Below are positions 1-8,600 of a stretch of 64,000 nucleotides of DNA, piece by piece (within the stretch, counting starts at the first letter, position 1; every line of letters starts with the position of its first letter). Source of the DNA: Aquiflexum sp041751335 (GTDB taxonomy: Bacteria; Bacteroidota; Bacteroidia; Cytophagales; Cyclobacteriaceae). The notes beneath the pieces are model-generated. The model was not told the origin of the DNA. It searched no databases and was given only the letters and a program-made list of their open reading frames with translations. The DNA lies in contig NZ_JBGSXS010000138.1 of assembly GCF_041751335.1 (NCBI RefSeq), forward strand, positions 6,895 through 70,894, in the 5' to 3' direction. The position numbers and the translations under genes are program-made.

Positions 1-1
1 C

Positions 2-1495
2 CGAACCAACAATGAAATGACGCATGGAACATTTCGGGTAAAAGGTGATACAGTTGATATTTTTGTTGCCTATGCGGATTTTGCATTCCGTATTTTCTTT
101 TGGGGGGATGAAATTGAGGCAATCCAACGAATTGATCCTGCGACAGGAAAAAAACTGTCAGATGAAAAAATCATTTCCATTTTCCCAGCGAACCTATTTG
201 TAACCGGGAGAGATGTCATTGATACGGCTATTCATGAGATTCAGGATGACCTGATGGGGCAAGTGGCTTTTTTTGAAAAAGACATGAAACTCATTGAAGC
301 AAAAAGATTGAGGGAAAGGACGGAATTTGACCTAGAGATGATCAGGGAATTGGGTTACTGTTCGGGTGTGGAAAACTACTCTAGGTATTTTGACAGGAGA
401 CAACCTGGAACCAGGCCATTCTGTTTGATTGATTATTTTCCGGATGATTTTCTTTTGGTGGTGGATGAAAGCCACGTTACACTTCCTCAGGTAAGGGGGA
501 TGTGGGGTGGAGACCGATCACGTAAAATCAATTTGGTGGATTACGGCTTCCGTTTACCATCAGCTCTTGACAACAGACCACTGAATTTTGATGAATTTGA
601 GAGCCTGATCAATCAAGCCATATATGTCAGTGCTACCCCAGCAGATTTTGAACTGGCAAAAACCGAAGGCGTGGTTGTAGAACAGATTATCAGACCCACA
701 GGTCTTTTGGACCCGATCATTGCTGTGAGACCCAGTGCCAATCAGATTGACGACCTTTTGGAGGAAATAGATGAAAGAATAAAATCCGGTGACAGGGTAT
801 TGATAACAACCCTTACCAAAAGAATGGCAGAGGAATTGCAAAAATATTTGGAGAAAACAGGAGTAAAAAGCCGTTATATCCACTCAGAAGTAAAGCCTTT
901 GGACAGGGTTGAAATCCTACGGGAACTTCGCTTAGGAGTATTTGATGTGCTCGTTGGTGTCAACCTTTTGCGGGAAGGTTTGGATTTACCGGAAGTCTCG
1001 CTAGTTGCTATATTGGATGCGGATAAAGAGGGTTTCCTTAGAAATGAGCGAAGTTTAGTACAGACTATCGGGCGTGCGGCTAGAAACGAAAACGGAATGG
1101 TCATCATGTATGCTGACAAGGTTACAGCATCCATGAAGTTGGCCATTGATGAAACAAGTAGAAGGCGAAGTCTCCAAATTGCTTATAATGAAGCGCATGG
1201 AATAACCCCAACCACCATTATCAAATCCAAGGAGAAGATCATGGGACAGACAAAAGTTGCTGATAGTAAGAAAAATGCCAAAACTTACGAGGACATGGTC
1301 AATGCAGAAACTTTGGTAGCTGCAGATCCACTGGTACAATACCTAAGCAAAGAAAAACTGGAAAAACTAATCGTCCAGACTCAAAAAATGATGGAAAAAG
1401 CAGCCAAAGAACTTAACTTTATGGAAGCAGCAAGGTTAAGGGACGAATGGCAGGGATTGAAAAATAGATTGGAGCAGATGAAGAGAGGGGTTTGA
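2..1495 (+). CDS. uvrB: UvrABC excision nuclease subunit B (3' part, truncated by window edge)
   Basis: This is the C-terminal part of UvrB, the DNA-damage-verifying helicase-like subunit of nucleotide excision repair. The reading frame is open back to base 2, so the real start lies outside the window; the first ATG at 17 is internal. Visible family features are the HGTFRVKGDTVDIF segment, the helicase motif YVSATPADFEL, the motif V/VI stretch with GREGLDLPEVS-like and QTIGRAARN sequences, and a C-terminal UVR domain (KLIVQTQKMMEKAAKELNF) that contacts UvrC. The missing N-terminus would carry the Walker A motif and most of domain 1. The matching uvrC gene is about 28 kb downstream, so the two are not in one operon here. 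The identification is secure; only completeness is limited. Confidence 0.97.
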   Translation, partial: RTNNEMTHGTFRVKGDTVDIFVAYADFAFRIFFWGDEIEAIQRIDPATGKKLSDEKIISIFPANLFVTGRDVIDTAIHEIQDDLMGQVAFFEKDMKLIEAKRLRERTEFDLEMIRELGYCSGVENYSRYFDRRQPGTRPFCLIDYFPDDFLLVVDESHVTLPQVRGMWGGDRSRKINLVDYGFRLPSALDNRPLNFDEFESLINQAIYVSATPADFELAKTEGVVVEQIIRPTGLLDPIIAVRPSANQIDDLLEEIDERIKSGDRVLITTLTKRMAEELQKYLEKTGVKSRYIHSEVKPLDRVEILRELRLGVFDVLVGVNLLREGLDLPEVSLVAILDADKEGFLRNERSLVQTIGRAARNENGMVIMYADKVTASMKLAIDETSRRRSLQIAYNEAHGITPTTIIKSKEKIMGQTKVADSKKNAKTYEDMVNAETLVAADPLVQYLSKEKLEKLIVQTQKMMEKAAKELNFMEAARLRDEWQGLKNRLEQMKRGV

Positions 1496-1684
1496 AAGGG
1501 AGATGCGAGAGACTAGATTCGAGATTACAGAGAAGAGTTGTTAGAATCAAAGCTTGTCCCGATGCAAATCGGGGAATAAAGAGACAAAGCCTGCCCAGAA
1601 AAAACCAATGACATAAATCGGAGCAGCCGTCACCCAGACGGAGGAAAGCCTGCCCCGTCCCAATAGCTACCTTAGATTCGGAGG

Positions 1685-1868
1685 GTCTCATGAGGATCAG
1701 TAAATGATAGATTTAAACTTAAAAAGAACCTCTTGAGATCCCTCGTACCTACCAATGACGTAATTGGACCGGCCCGTCACCCCGTAGGAAGTGTCTCATG
1801 AGGATCCGAAAATGATTTAAATAAACATAAATAGGACCTCTGGAGATTCTTCGTACCTCAGAATGACG
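1685..1868. repeat. Direct pair of REP-like elements, type 1
   Basis: Two diverged copies of a 76-bp unit lie at 1685-1760 and 1793-1868. Each begins GTCTCATGAGGATC and ends CGTACCT...AATGACG. Inside each copy TCTCATGAGG near the start is a near-perfect inverted match of CCTCTTGAGA or CCTCTGGAGA, so each unit can form a stem with an AT-rich loop. No reading frame of note crosses them. They look like non-autonomous palindromic intergenic repeats rather than a gene. Confidence 0.7.
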
Positions 1869-1869
1869 A

Positions 1870-2012
1870 CTGCCTAGTAGATAATCTGATGTCATTCCTT
1901 TTCTGAACATTTGTAAAATGTTGAGGACTCGGGATGACGGCTGCCTAGCTGGGAACTTGATGTCATTCCTTTTCTGAACATTATAAAAAATGTTGGGGAC
2001 TCAGGATGACGG
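1870..2012. repeat. Direct pair of REP-like elements, type 2
   Basis: Two adjacent copies of a 71-72 bp unit lie at 1870-1940 and 1941-2012. Both start CTGCCTAG and share GATGTCATTCCTTTTCTGAA. A small AACATTT...AAATGTT hairpin follows, then GGGATGACGG or AGGATGACGG. GTCATTCC and GGATGAC form inverted ends. The array ends 15 bp before the next start codon, so it forms the leader of that gene. A related hairpin, CCCGAT-GCA-AATCGGG, occurs near 1558. Confidence 0.7.
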
Positions 2013-2027
2013 TTAAAAAATCCAAAA

Positions 2028-2666
2028 ATGACCTTACAAGAGATACATAAAATCGCACAACAGGGAGAGGGATTGAGAGTGGAATTCAAAAAGAAAGCTG
2101 CATTTCCTGAAAAAATCGTAAAGGAAATGATTGCATTGGCCAATACTGACGGCGGGTATCTGCTGATCGGGGTGGATGATGACGGTACTGTAAGCGGTCA
2201 GCGATTTATTGAAGAGGAGGTTTTTGTGATGGAAAAAGCGATAACAGAATTCATCAAACCCAAACTAGAATATCAACTACAAGTAATTAAATTGAACCAA
2301 AAAAAGGGAGTTGCGGTATTTACCATCAGCAGATCCAATAACAGACCACATTTTTTAATGGAAGAAAATAGAAAGAAAGCATTTGTTAGGGTAAAGGATA
2401 GGAGTATTCAGGCAAGTAGGGAAATGTGGGAAATTCTTAGAAGAGGAAAAATTCAAAAAGACATGGTTTTCACCTATGGCGAAAAAGAAAATATTTTGAT
2501 CAAAACGCTGAGTGATAAAGGTAAGATTACCCTCAAAGAATTTCAGAATTTGGCCAAACTCCCGAGATTTTTAGCCTCAAAAACCTTGGTCCGCCTTGTT
2601 TTGGCCAATGTCATACGAATAGTTCCCCAGGAGCTTGAGGATTTTTATATTCTCAAAGAATCATAA
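2028..2666 (+). CDS. AlbA_2 (Schlafen-type) DNA-binding domain protein
   Basis: This 212-residue protein has an N-terminal AlbA_2 domain (roughly residues 10-130), a fold also called the Schlafen AlbA_2 domain and often annotated as a putative transcriptional regulator or ATP-binding protein. The diagnostic stretch is VEFKKK followed by MIALANTDGGYLLIGVDDDG, then a beta-rich segment with RPHFLMEENRKKAFVR. The C-terminal about 60 residues (LIKTLSDKGKITLKEFQNLA) look like a winged-helix motif. It is a standalone gene, preceded directly by a repeat array, and its stop overlaps the stop of the convergent downstream gene by 6 bp. The family is well recognised but the cellular role is unknown. It could be regulatory or defence related. 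Confidence 0.8.
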   Translation: MTLQEIHKIAQQGEGLRVEFKKKAAFPEKIVKEMIALANTDGGYLLIGVDDDGTVSGQRFIEEEVFVMEKAITEFIKPKLEYQLQVIKLNQKKGVAVFTISRSNNRPHFLMEENRKKAFVRVKDRSIQASREMWEILRRGKIQKDMVFTYGEKENILIKTLSDKGKITLKEFQNLAKLPRFLASKTLVRLVLANVIRIVPQELEDFYILKES

Positions 2667-3599
2667 AGGTAAAGCTGTCCCGAATTTTTGGTTGAATCCG
2701 GCTATCCCCTGTAACCCTCCTGTATGAAGGGCCAATAAATGGGATCCTATCGGAAAAAAGTCCTCCCTTATAAGCTCCATGATCCCAAACATCATTTTTC
2801 CAGTATAAACTTGATCCAAAGGAATTTGGAATTGGCTGTAAAACCAACGTATAAAATCAATCAATTCCAGATTTGTTTTTCCATAGCCTCCAAAATGGAA
2901 TTGATTGAAAATCTGATAATCACCTGAAGGATTGATGTTGAATTTCGACAATAGCTTACTTATTTCATCAAATATGAAATCCCCTTTTAAGGCCGAAAAT
3001 CCCAAAAGCTTTTGATGTGGAGCAATACTATCCATCAACCCTGCAAAAGTACCTCCTGTTCCGATTGAGGTAGTTATATGCGAAAAGTCAGATGTCAATT
3101 TATTTAATATTTCCTTTGTCCCCTGAATGGCCAATTGATTAGTTCCTCCTTCGGGAATCACGTAAAAATCTCCGAATTCTCCTTCCAGCTTATTTATTAT
3201 TTCCACATCATTTTTTCTTCTATAATCTTCCCGATTCATATAATGCAATTGCATACCACATGACTGCGCAAAAGAGAGCGTTGGATTTAGGGGATGGTGT
3301 TCATCCCCACGGATCACGCCGATAGCATCAAAACCCAATTTTTTAGCGGCGGCTGCCACAGCAAAAATATGATTGGAATAGGCTCCTCCAAAAGTCAAAA
3401 GAACTGATTTTCGTAGTCTTTGTGCTTCAATCAGATTGTATTTCAATTTAAAAAATTTATTACCTGAGGCCAATGGATGTACTTGATCCAGTCTTTTGAT
3501 GGACAGACGAATGCCTTTTTCCTTCAACAAAGGAAAATCAAGTTCTTGGGTCTCTATTTGGTTGGGGATTAACAACGCTCTCAAGTAATAAAACTCCAA
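2661..3599 (-). CDS. PLP-dependent D-cysteine desulfhydrase / ACC deaminase family protein
   Basis: This fold-type II pyridoxal-phosphate enzyme of 312 residues belongs to the 1-aminocyclopropane-1-carboxylate deaminase/D-cysteine desulfhydrase family. The PLP-binding lysine is in HPLASGNKFFKLKYN (Lys48). It is followed by the family motif LLTFGGAYSNHIFAVAAAA and a glycine-rich phosphate loop SIGTGGTFAGLM. Members deaminate small amino acids such as D-cysteine, but the exact substrate cannot be told from sequence. No ATG is available near the N-terminus. The frame opens with TTG at 3599, which fits the family's usual start, though another TTG about 15 bases later is possible. It converges on the AlbA_2 gene with a 6-bp stop overlap. 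Confidence 0.88.
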   Translation of the reverse strand: MEFYYLRALLIPNQIETQELDFPLLKEKGIRLSIKRLDQVHPLASGNKFFKLKYNLIEAQRLRKSVLLTFGGAYSNHIFAVAAAAKKLGFDAIGVIRGDEHHPLNPTLSFAQSCGMQLHYMNREDYRRKNDVEIINKLEGEFGDFYVIPEGGTNQLAIQGTKEILNKLTSDFSHITTSIGTGGTFAGLMDSIAPHQKLLGFSALKGDFIFDEISKLLSKFNINPSGDYQIFNQFHFGGYGKTNLELIDFIRWFYSQFQIPLDQVYTGKMMFGIMELIREDFFPIGSHLLALHTGGLQGIAGFNQKFGTALPL

Positions 3600-3625
3600 A
3601 TAGCAAAAACTTTATCAAAAGCCCT

Positions 3626-3633
3626 TAATTTTG
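3626..3633 (+). promoter_or_regulatory. Bacteroidetes -7 promoter box before rluD
   Basis: TAATTTTG matches the Bacteroidetes -7 consensus TAnnTTTG exactly and ends only 4 bases before the rluD ATG. Transcription would start at or next to the start codon, giving a leaderless or nearly leaderless mRNA. No clear -33 TTTG box is seen at the usual distance. Confidence 0.5.
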
Positions 3634-3637
3634 CATC

Positions 3638-4681
3638 ATGAGAAATCAAATTGAACCTGAAAATTTTGAAGAGGACGAAGAAGTTGAACTATTTGAACAC
3701 CACAGTTTTGTGATAGACAAAGGACAAAGTTTGCTGAGGATAGATAAATTCCTTACTGACAAAGTAGCCAATTCAACTCGAAATAGGGTTCAGAATGCCA
3801 TAGAAGCAGGCAATGTTCTGGTGAACGGAAAACAGGTAAAACCCAATTATAAAATCAAGCCTTTGGATGAAATCAAAGTGTTTATGGAAAAACCGGTGAT
3901 GCATTCTGAAGTACTTGCAGAACCCATTCCGCTAGATATCATTTTTGAGGATGACTACCTTTTGATTATCAATAAACCACCGGGAATGGTTGTCCATCCT
4001 GCCCATGGCAATTGGACCGGAACACTCGTCAATGGATTGGTATATTATTTCAATCAGCTTCCTACCTTACCGGGAAATAGCGGTAGGCCCGGGCTTGTAC
4101 ATAGGATAGATAAAGACACCTCAGGACTTTTGGTAATTGCCAAGTCAGAAATAGCCATGACAGATCTGGCAAATCAGTTTTTTCACCACAACATAGATAG
4201 AACTTATCTGGCTTTGGTGTGGGGAGAACCTAATGAGGATGAAGGCACAATCATTGCCCATGTTGGTAGAAGTCCCAAAAACAGAAAAGTCATGGAGTCC
4301 TACCCTGATGGTTCACAAGGAAAGCATGCCATTACCCATTGGAAAGTCATCAAAAGACTACGCTATGTCACTTTGGTTCAATGTAACTTGGAAACAGGCA
4401 GAACCCATCAAATACGGGCCCACATGAAACATATTGGACATCCCTTATTCAATGATTCCATGTACGGAGGAGACAAAATCAGAAAGGGAACCCAATTTGC
4501 CAAGTACAAGACTTTTATACAAAACTGTTTTGACCTGATGCCAAGACAAGCACTTCATGCTAAATCCCTTGGCTTTGTTCACCCCATCACGAAGGAAAGA
4601 ATGTACTTTGAAACACCCCTACCAACTGATTTTGAGGGGGTCCTTGAAAAATGGGAAAACTATGTCAAATATGAAAATTGA
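3638..4681 (+). CDS. rluD: 23S rRNA pseudouridine synthase, RluD family
   Basis: This RluA/RluD-type pseudouridine synthase isomerises uridines in 23S rRNA (positions 1911/1915/1917 in E. coli numbering for RluD). It has 347 residues. An N-terminal S4 RNA-binding domain (about residues 30-85, RIDKFLTDKVANSTRNRVQN) precedes the catalytic domain. The catalytic aspartate is Asp158 in HRIDKDTSGLLVIAK, and the substrate-loop motif GRTHQIRAHMKHIGHP follows. An acidic extension of about 25 residues (EEDEEVELFEHH) precedes the S4 domain. It is expressed from its own promoter-like box and is divergent from the PLP enzyme. RluD rather than another RluA paralogue is favoured because of the S4 domain. 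Confidence 0.92.
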   Translation: MRNQIEPENFEEDEEVELFEHHSFVIDKGQSLLRIDKFLTDKVANSTRNRVQNAIEAGNVLVNGKQVKPNYKIKPLDEIKVFMEKPVMHSEVLAEPIPLDIIFEDDYLLIINKPPGMVVHPAHGNWTGTLVNGLVYYFNQLPTLPGNSGRPGLVHRIDKDTSGLLVIAKSEIAMTDLANQFFHHNIDRTYLALVWGEPNEDEGTIIAHVGRSPKNRKVMESYPDGSQGKHAITHWKVIKRLRYVTLVQCNLETGRTHQIRAHMKHIGHPLFNDSMYGGDKIRKGTQFAKYKTFIQNCFDLMPRQALHAKSLGFVHPITKERMYFETPLPTDFEGVLEKWENYVKYEN

Positions 4682-4870
4682 GGGAATTTGGGATTTTAAA
4701 GTTGGATATTCGATCAAATAAAAACTTAATTACCATTGCTGAGTTTTCAAAACCGAAGGCTTCGAAATCGATTTAAAATAATTACTTTTTAAAAAATTCT
4801 TGTTTTTTTACAAAAACTGTAAATTTTAGCTAATATTTTTACATAATTATAAAAAGTTAAGTTTTCTTGT

Positions 4871-4878
4871 TAAATTTG
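4871..4878 (+). promoter_or_regulatory. Putative -7 box for first tRNA-like RNA
   Basis: TAAATTTG matches TAnnTTTG. It lies 38 bases upstream of the first tRNA-like fold. No good -33 box is seen, and AT-rich sequence raises the chance of a random match. Confidence 0.4.
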
Positions 4879-4916
4879 TAATGTTAATAACAGCACTGAA
4901 ATTAAATTCATTGCAG

Positions 4917-4982
4917 TGTAGGATTAATAAAAGGCAAAAGTTTTCATAGAAGACTTTGGAGGTTCGAAACCTTCTCCTACAT
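4917..4982 (+). ncRNA. Short tRNA-like RNA lacking normal D and anticodon arms
   Basis: The 66-nt element begins TGTAGGA (4917-4923) and ends TCCTACA (4975-4981), a perfect 7-bp acceptor stem. It has a canonical T arm GGAGG-TTCGAAA-CCTTC (4958-4974). Between them, where D and anticodon arms should be, are only 34 nt. These include a 9-bp hairpin, AAAGTTTTC-ATA-GAAGACTTT, and a short unpaired GG-containing stretch. The T-arm plus acceptor sequence is almost identical to that of the larger element at 5362-5497. No CCA is encoded, which is normal in this phylum. It is not an ordinary tRNA. It may be a functional tRNA mimic or a decayed duplicate; the preserved base pairing argues against simple decay. 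Confidence 0.5.
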
Positions 4983-5013
4983 CCGGTTATTTTGGGTTTA
5001 TTGTTAATTGACT

Positions 5014-5050
5014 AAAGCTGTGAGATTTTGTTTCACAGCTTTTTGTTTTT
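5014..5050 (+). terminator. Intrinsic terminator after first tRNA-like RNA
   Basis: AAAGCTGTGA (5014-5023) pairs with TCACAGCTTT (5033-5042) across a 9-nt loop and is followed by TTGTTTTT. This is a strong 10-bp hairpin with a U tract, about 30 nt downstream of the tRNA-like fold. Confidence 0.8.
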
Positions 5051-5249
5051 AATCCATAATAGCGAACATTAAAGTGGCAAATCATTGAAAGTATAGTTTT
5101 ATTGAATATCCTTCATTGATAATACCCTAATTAAATACTCTTTTTCAAGGCGTAATTATTTTATTTACATTTATTATAGCTTATTTTTAAAAATAATATA
5201 AAAAATATATCTTTTATTTAATTTAATTTTAATAAATAGATCCCTTTGT

Positions 5250-5257
5250 TAATTTTG
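5250..5257 (+). promoter_or_regulatory. Putative -7 box for second tRNA-like RNA
   Basis: TAATTTTG matches TAnnTTTG. A start just downstream would give a transcript of roughly 310 nt, with a leader of about 100 nt that includes the small hairpin CTGCA-AAAG-TGCAG. No clear -33 box is visible. Confidence 0.4.
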
Positions 5258-5361
5258 ACTCATTATTAAGCCAATGGACTTATCATTACTTGATAAAGAA
5301 TGTTTGTCTAAAAAGTAAATATCTGCAAAAGTGCAGTGAATTAATTCCATTAAAATCATAA

Positions 5362-5497
5362 TGTAGGATGTTGAAACTGGCAGACAAGCCCTCCTGTCTC
5401 GGGGGTGGGGATTCCGATTTTTCGGTTCGGATAAAGTGCATCAAGAGCTCTGATGTAGCCTAACTACCCCGTGGAGGTTCGAATCCTTCTCCTACAG
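5362..5497 (+). tRNA. tRNA-like gene with apparent GUC anticodon and 67-nt variable-region insertion
   Basis: A complete cloverleaf can be drawn. The acceptor stem is TGTAGGA/TCCTACA (7 bp). The D stem is TTG/CAA with loop AAACTGGCAGA, which keeps the invariant GG. The anticodon stem is CCCTC/GGGGG (one U-G pair) with loop CTGTCTC. The T arm is GGAGG-TTCGAAT-CCTTC. The loop would give anticodon GUC (Asp), with U33 present but a pyrimidine at position 37, which is unusual. In place of a 4-24 nt variable loop there are about 67 nt (5406-5472). This insert is closed by GGGG/CCCC and contains two hairpins, CCGA-TTTT-TCGG and CATCA-AGAGCTC-TGATG. The D loop resembles leucine tRNAs. Whether it is charged or used in translation is unknown, and tRNA-Sec and tmRNA do not fit. 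Called as a tRNA gene with reservations. Confidence 0.5.
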
Positions 5498-5525
5498 CAA
5501 AAATGTTTAGTTCTTTTCAATTATT

Positions 5526-5574
5526 AGGCAAACTTCTTGTTTTAAGAAACATTTAACAGGTTGCCTGTTTTTTT
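5526..5574 (+). terminator. Intrinsic terminator after second tRNA-like RNA
   Basis: AGGCAA(A)C at 5526-5533 pairs with GTTGCCT at 5560-5566, with one bulged A and an inner TTCTT-GTTTT-AAGAA hairpin. A GTTTTTTT run follows. It lies 29 nt after the tRNA-like fold and 75 bp before the next gene. Confidence 0.65.
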
Positions 5575-5648
5575 GCATTACAAATTCAAAAACCCTATCG
5601 CTATTTTTCCAAAGCATTTGTATTACTTTTACTTGCGTAGTTTGTAAT

Positions 5649-8600
5649 ATGGAAAACAAAAAGAAAGATAGCGTAGCAAAAAATAGGAGATACAGAAAAT
5701 ACCTTCGAATAGGTGGTATTCTAGTTTTCGTATTGGTTTTCCTGCAAACGGTCTTTTATTTCGGTTCAGATTTATTATTGAGAAATTACCTCAAGGAGAG
5801 GGTAAATCAAGCCTCAGATAACAAATATGAGATTGATTTTGACAGATTTTATATCCTTCTTCTTCAGAGAGGTATCTCTTTCAAAGGTCTAAAAATCAAT
5901 CCTGTTGAAGATAAATTCATTGAACTTGTTGATGCACCCTATTACAAAATTTCCATTCCTGACATTTCTTTGACCCGACTGAATTACCTTTTCAGGAAAA
6001 AAGAATTTGTCATAGGCAATATAGATTTGGTTAATCCTGCTGTTGACTTCAGACTGAAAAAAGGGGATTCATTTGAACCTTCCACTGACGAATCGGCCCT
6101 CCTTATACTTCAGGAGGAAATCAAAAAATCCTTTTTGACAACCAGGTTAAAAGAAATCAGGATAAAAAACATCAATATTAAAGAGGCGGATGTTCTACTA
6201 AAAAATTTCATCGCACAAAAGGCCATCAAGGCAGATCACACAAGCATCTATCTAAAGGACATTCAGTTGCTACAAATGAGATCTCCTGAAACACCTTTTA
6301 ATGCAGAAGGCTTTTCTTTTGAGCTTCAGAATTTTGAAATCCTGCTATCGGATAGTGTTCACACCATCCAATCATCCGAAATCAAAGTCTCCTCAATTGA
6401 TCAGTACATCGAGGCAAAAAGGGTGAATATTACTCCGGATTTTAGCAAAGCTTCAGCTACCTACTTTCAAGTTGAGCTGGAGGATTTACTCCTAAGTGAT
6501 GCTGATATCAACAAGGTTTTTTACACATCAGAAATAGAAGTCGGTGAACTCAAATTACAAAAACCATCATTCAATTTATTTTCCGGTATAAGACCTGAAA
6601 GAAAAGAAATCAAACTGGAAACATTTGACCTTTATAATTTGATTGAAGGGATTTTGCAATCCATCAATATCAATCATTTAAAAATTGAGGAAGGGAAATT
6701 CACCCAAAGGGCTACATCCGATCCTGACAATTACAGGATTAAAGCAGAGCGGATAGATTTCAACATGGAGGATTTTTATGTGGGACCTAATGAATCCAAA
6801 AAAACCAATCAGTTCTTTTATGCCAATCAGGCTTCGGTCGAACTATTTCAGGTTGATTTAGCACTGGGAGATAGTCTTCATTGGATTCAGGGGGAATATG
6901 TAAGACTTTCCTCTTTTGATGATGAAATCAAAATTTCCGGATTCAAACTTTTCCCGATAAATGAAAATCAACAGCCTGAGGGTAAAACCCTTTTGGAAAT
7001 TGAAGTTCCCGAATTGATGATCAACAATGCCAATCTCAAGAAAACTTATAATCAGGGCATCATTGATATCAATGAAATTGTTATCAACAATCCTAATATT
7101 TTGCTCAGGGACGTTCAGGGTGGTAAAAATCAGGAAGGAGCTTTTGACTTAAAAAAAATATCGAGGGATTACCTTGAAGGCATCTACGTAAACCGTTTGG
7201 TCATTAAGGAAGGATCGCTCGTAGTGGACAATAACATCAGAATCAGACAGGATAGTCTTTCATTTGGCAAAGTAAGTGTGGTATTGGAAAACTTTGCCCT
7301 TGACCAGGAAACGGAGGAGTCCGATAGTAAGGGAATATTCTGGGCAGACCACTTACAGCTTGAATTAGAAGACTACGCCCTAAAATTAGCGGATAACCTT
7401 CATGTCTTTAAGGCCGATAGGGTATTTATTGATACAAAAAACGGTCAGATAAGGATCAATGGCTTTGCCCTCCAACCATTCAACAAAAGCCAGATTCAGA
7501 CATCTGTGGACAGATATGGTGTCAGTACAACATTGGACATCTTTGTTCCCCAATTTCAAGCTACAGGAGTGGATGTTAGGAAGGCCTACTTTGATGGCAT
7601 ACTCAAAGTCCAGCAAATCCGAATCCCGTCTCCCAAGATAAATCTCTATAGATATCGTCCTAAGGTTGGAGACGATTCGGAAAAAATGGACAGTGGGGAA
7701 ATGCTGAATTTATTGACCAATTACTTTTCAGAAGTTCAGGTAGATTCCCTTATCATTCAACGTGCAACCTTGAATTATGAAAACTTATTTGGAGACAGGA
7801 CCAGGACATTTTCGGAGGATAATGTTTCTGTTGCGGTCAAAAACTTTCATATTTATGAAGGAATCAATCCAGATGCCATCAATTCGCTTTTTTCTGATGA
7901 AGTGGACCTTAGTCTCAACAATTATATATTTAATATAGCAGGTGGCAAATATAATATCCTAGCAGACAGGATCAATTTCAACACTGCAAAAGAAGAAATT
8001 ATAACTCGAAATGTCAGACTTACTCCAAGCGTAGGATTTTCTGATAAAACCAGAATTACAGCAGTAATACCCTCTCTCTCGTTTAGAGGAGTGGATCTTG
8101 AAGCATTTTTATTTGACAATACATTGAACCTTGAAATGGTCAATCTTACAGGTTCGGCGGTTGAAATATTAGTCAACAATGACTGGAGAGACACCGAAGC
8201 ACAATCCACTAGAAGGAGGGCAAGGGACAGAACCCTTCCAAAAAACATTGAAATCGTTATGATTGACACGATTGAAGCCAGCAATGCCCAGTTCAGTCTT
8301 TCTTTCAGAGACAAGGGAATTCAGCGGGACTTGATCAATACAGGGATAAATTTAAGTGTTTTTGACTTTCTTCTGGATTCCGCAAAAATTGCAAAAGGTG
8401 AAATTGCAGGCTTTTTTGGCGGTATGTCTTTGGGTATTGATGAATTTTGGTTAACCTTAAATGACAGTATTCATCAGGTGACATTTTCCAAAGTAGAACT
8501 TGACACAAGGTATGAAGGAATATTGGTCAATAATTTCAGGATTATTCCCAAAAACCTTTCCGGAAAACCAGGAGTACCTGTTTTTTCAGGACATATTCCT

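Larger units (their letters stand above)
4682..5648. other. 967-bp AT-rich noncoding region with two tRNA-like units
   Basis: No convincing protein-coding frame occurs between rluD and the large AsmA-like gene. The region is markedly more AT-rich than its neighbours. It contains two related units, each made of a TAnnTTTG box, a leader, a tRNA-like fold and a terminator; these are described separately. The leaders resemble each other: CACTGAAATTAAATTCATT at about 4895 and CAGTGAATTAATTCCATT at about 5334. This suggests an ancient duplication of the whole unit. The stretches 4682-4865 and 5060-5245 show only AT-rich sequence with no recognisable feature. Confidence 0.7.

Noticed and set aside
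5362..5497. Interpretation as tmRNA or tRNA-Sec
   Set aside because: No tag-coding segment or typical tmRNA ends, an anticodon arm is present, and the acceptor/T arms are the standard 7+5 bp rather than the bacterial tRNA-Sec pattern.
4917..5497. tRNA-like pair as att sites bounding an integrated element
   Set aside because: They are only about 445 bp apart, the interval has no integrase or cargo, and both copies keep the 5' acceptor strand as well as the 3' end.
8041..8314. Minus-strand frames inside the large AsmA-like gene
   Set aside because: They lack recognisable domains and lie opposite a strongly coded gene; they are shadow frames.
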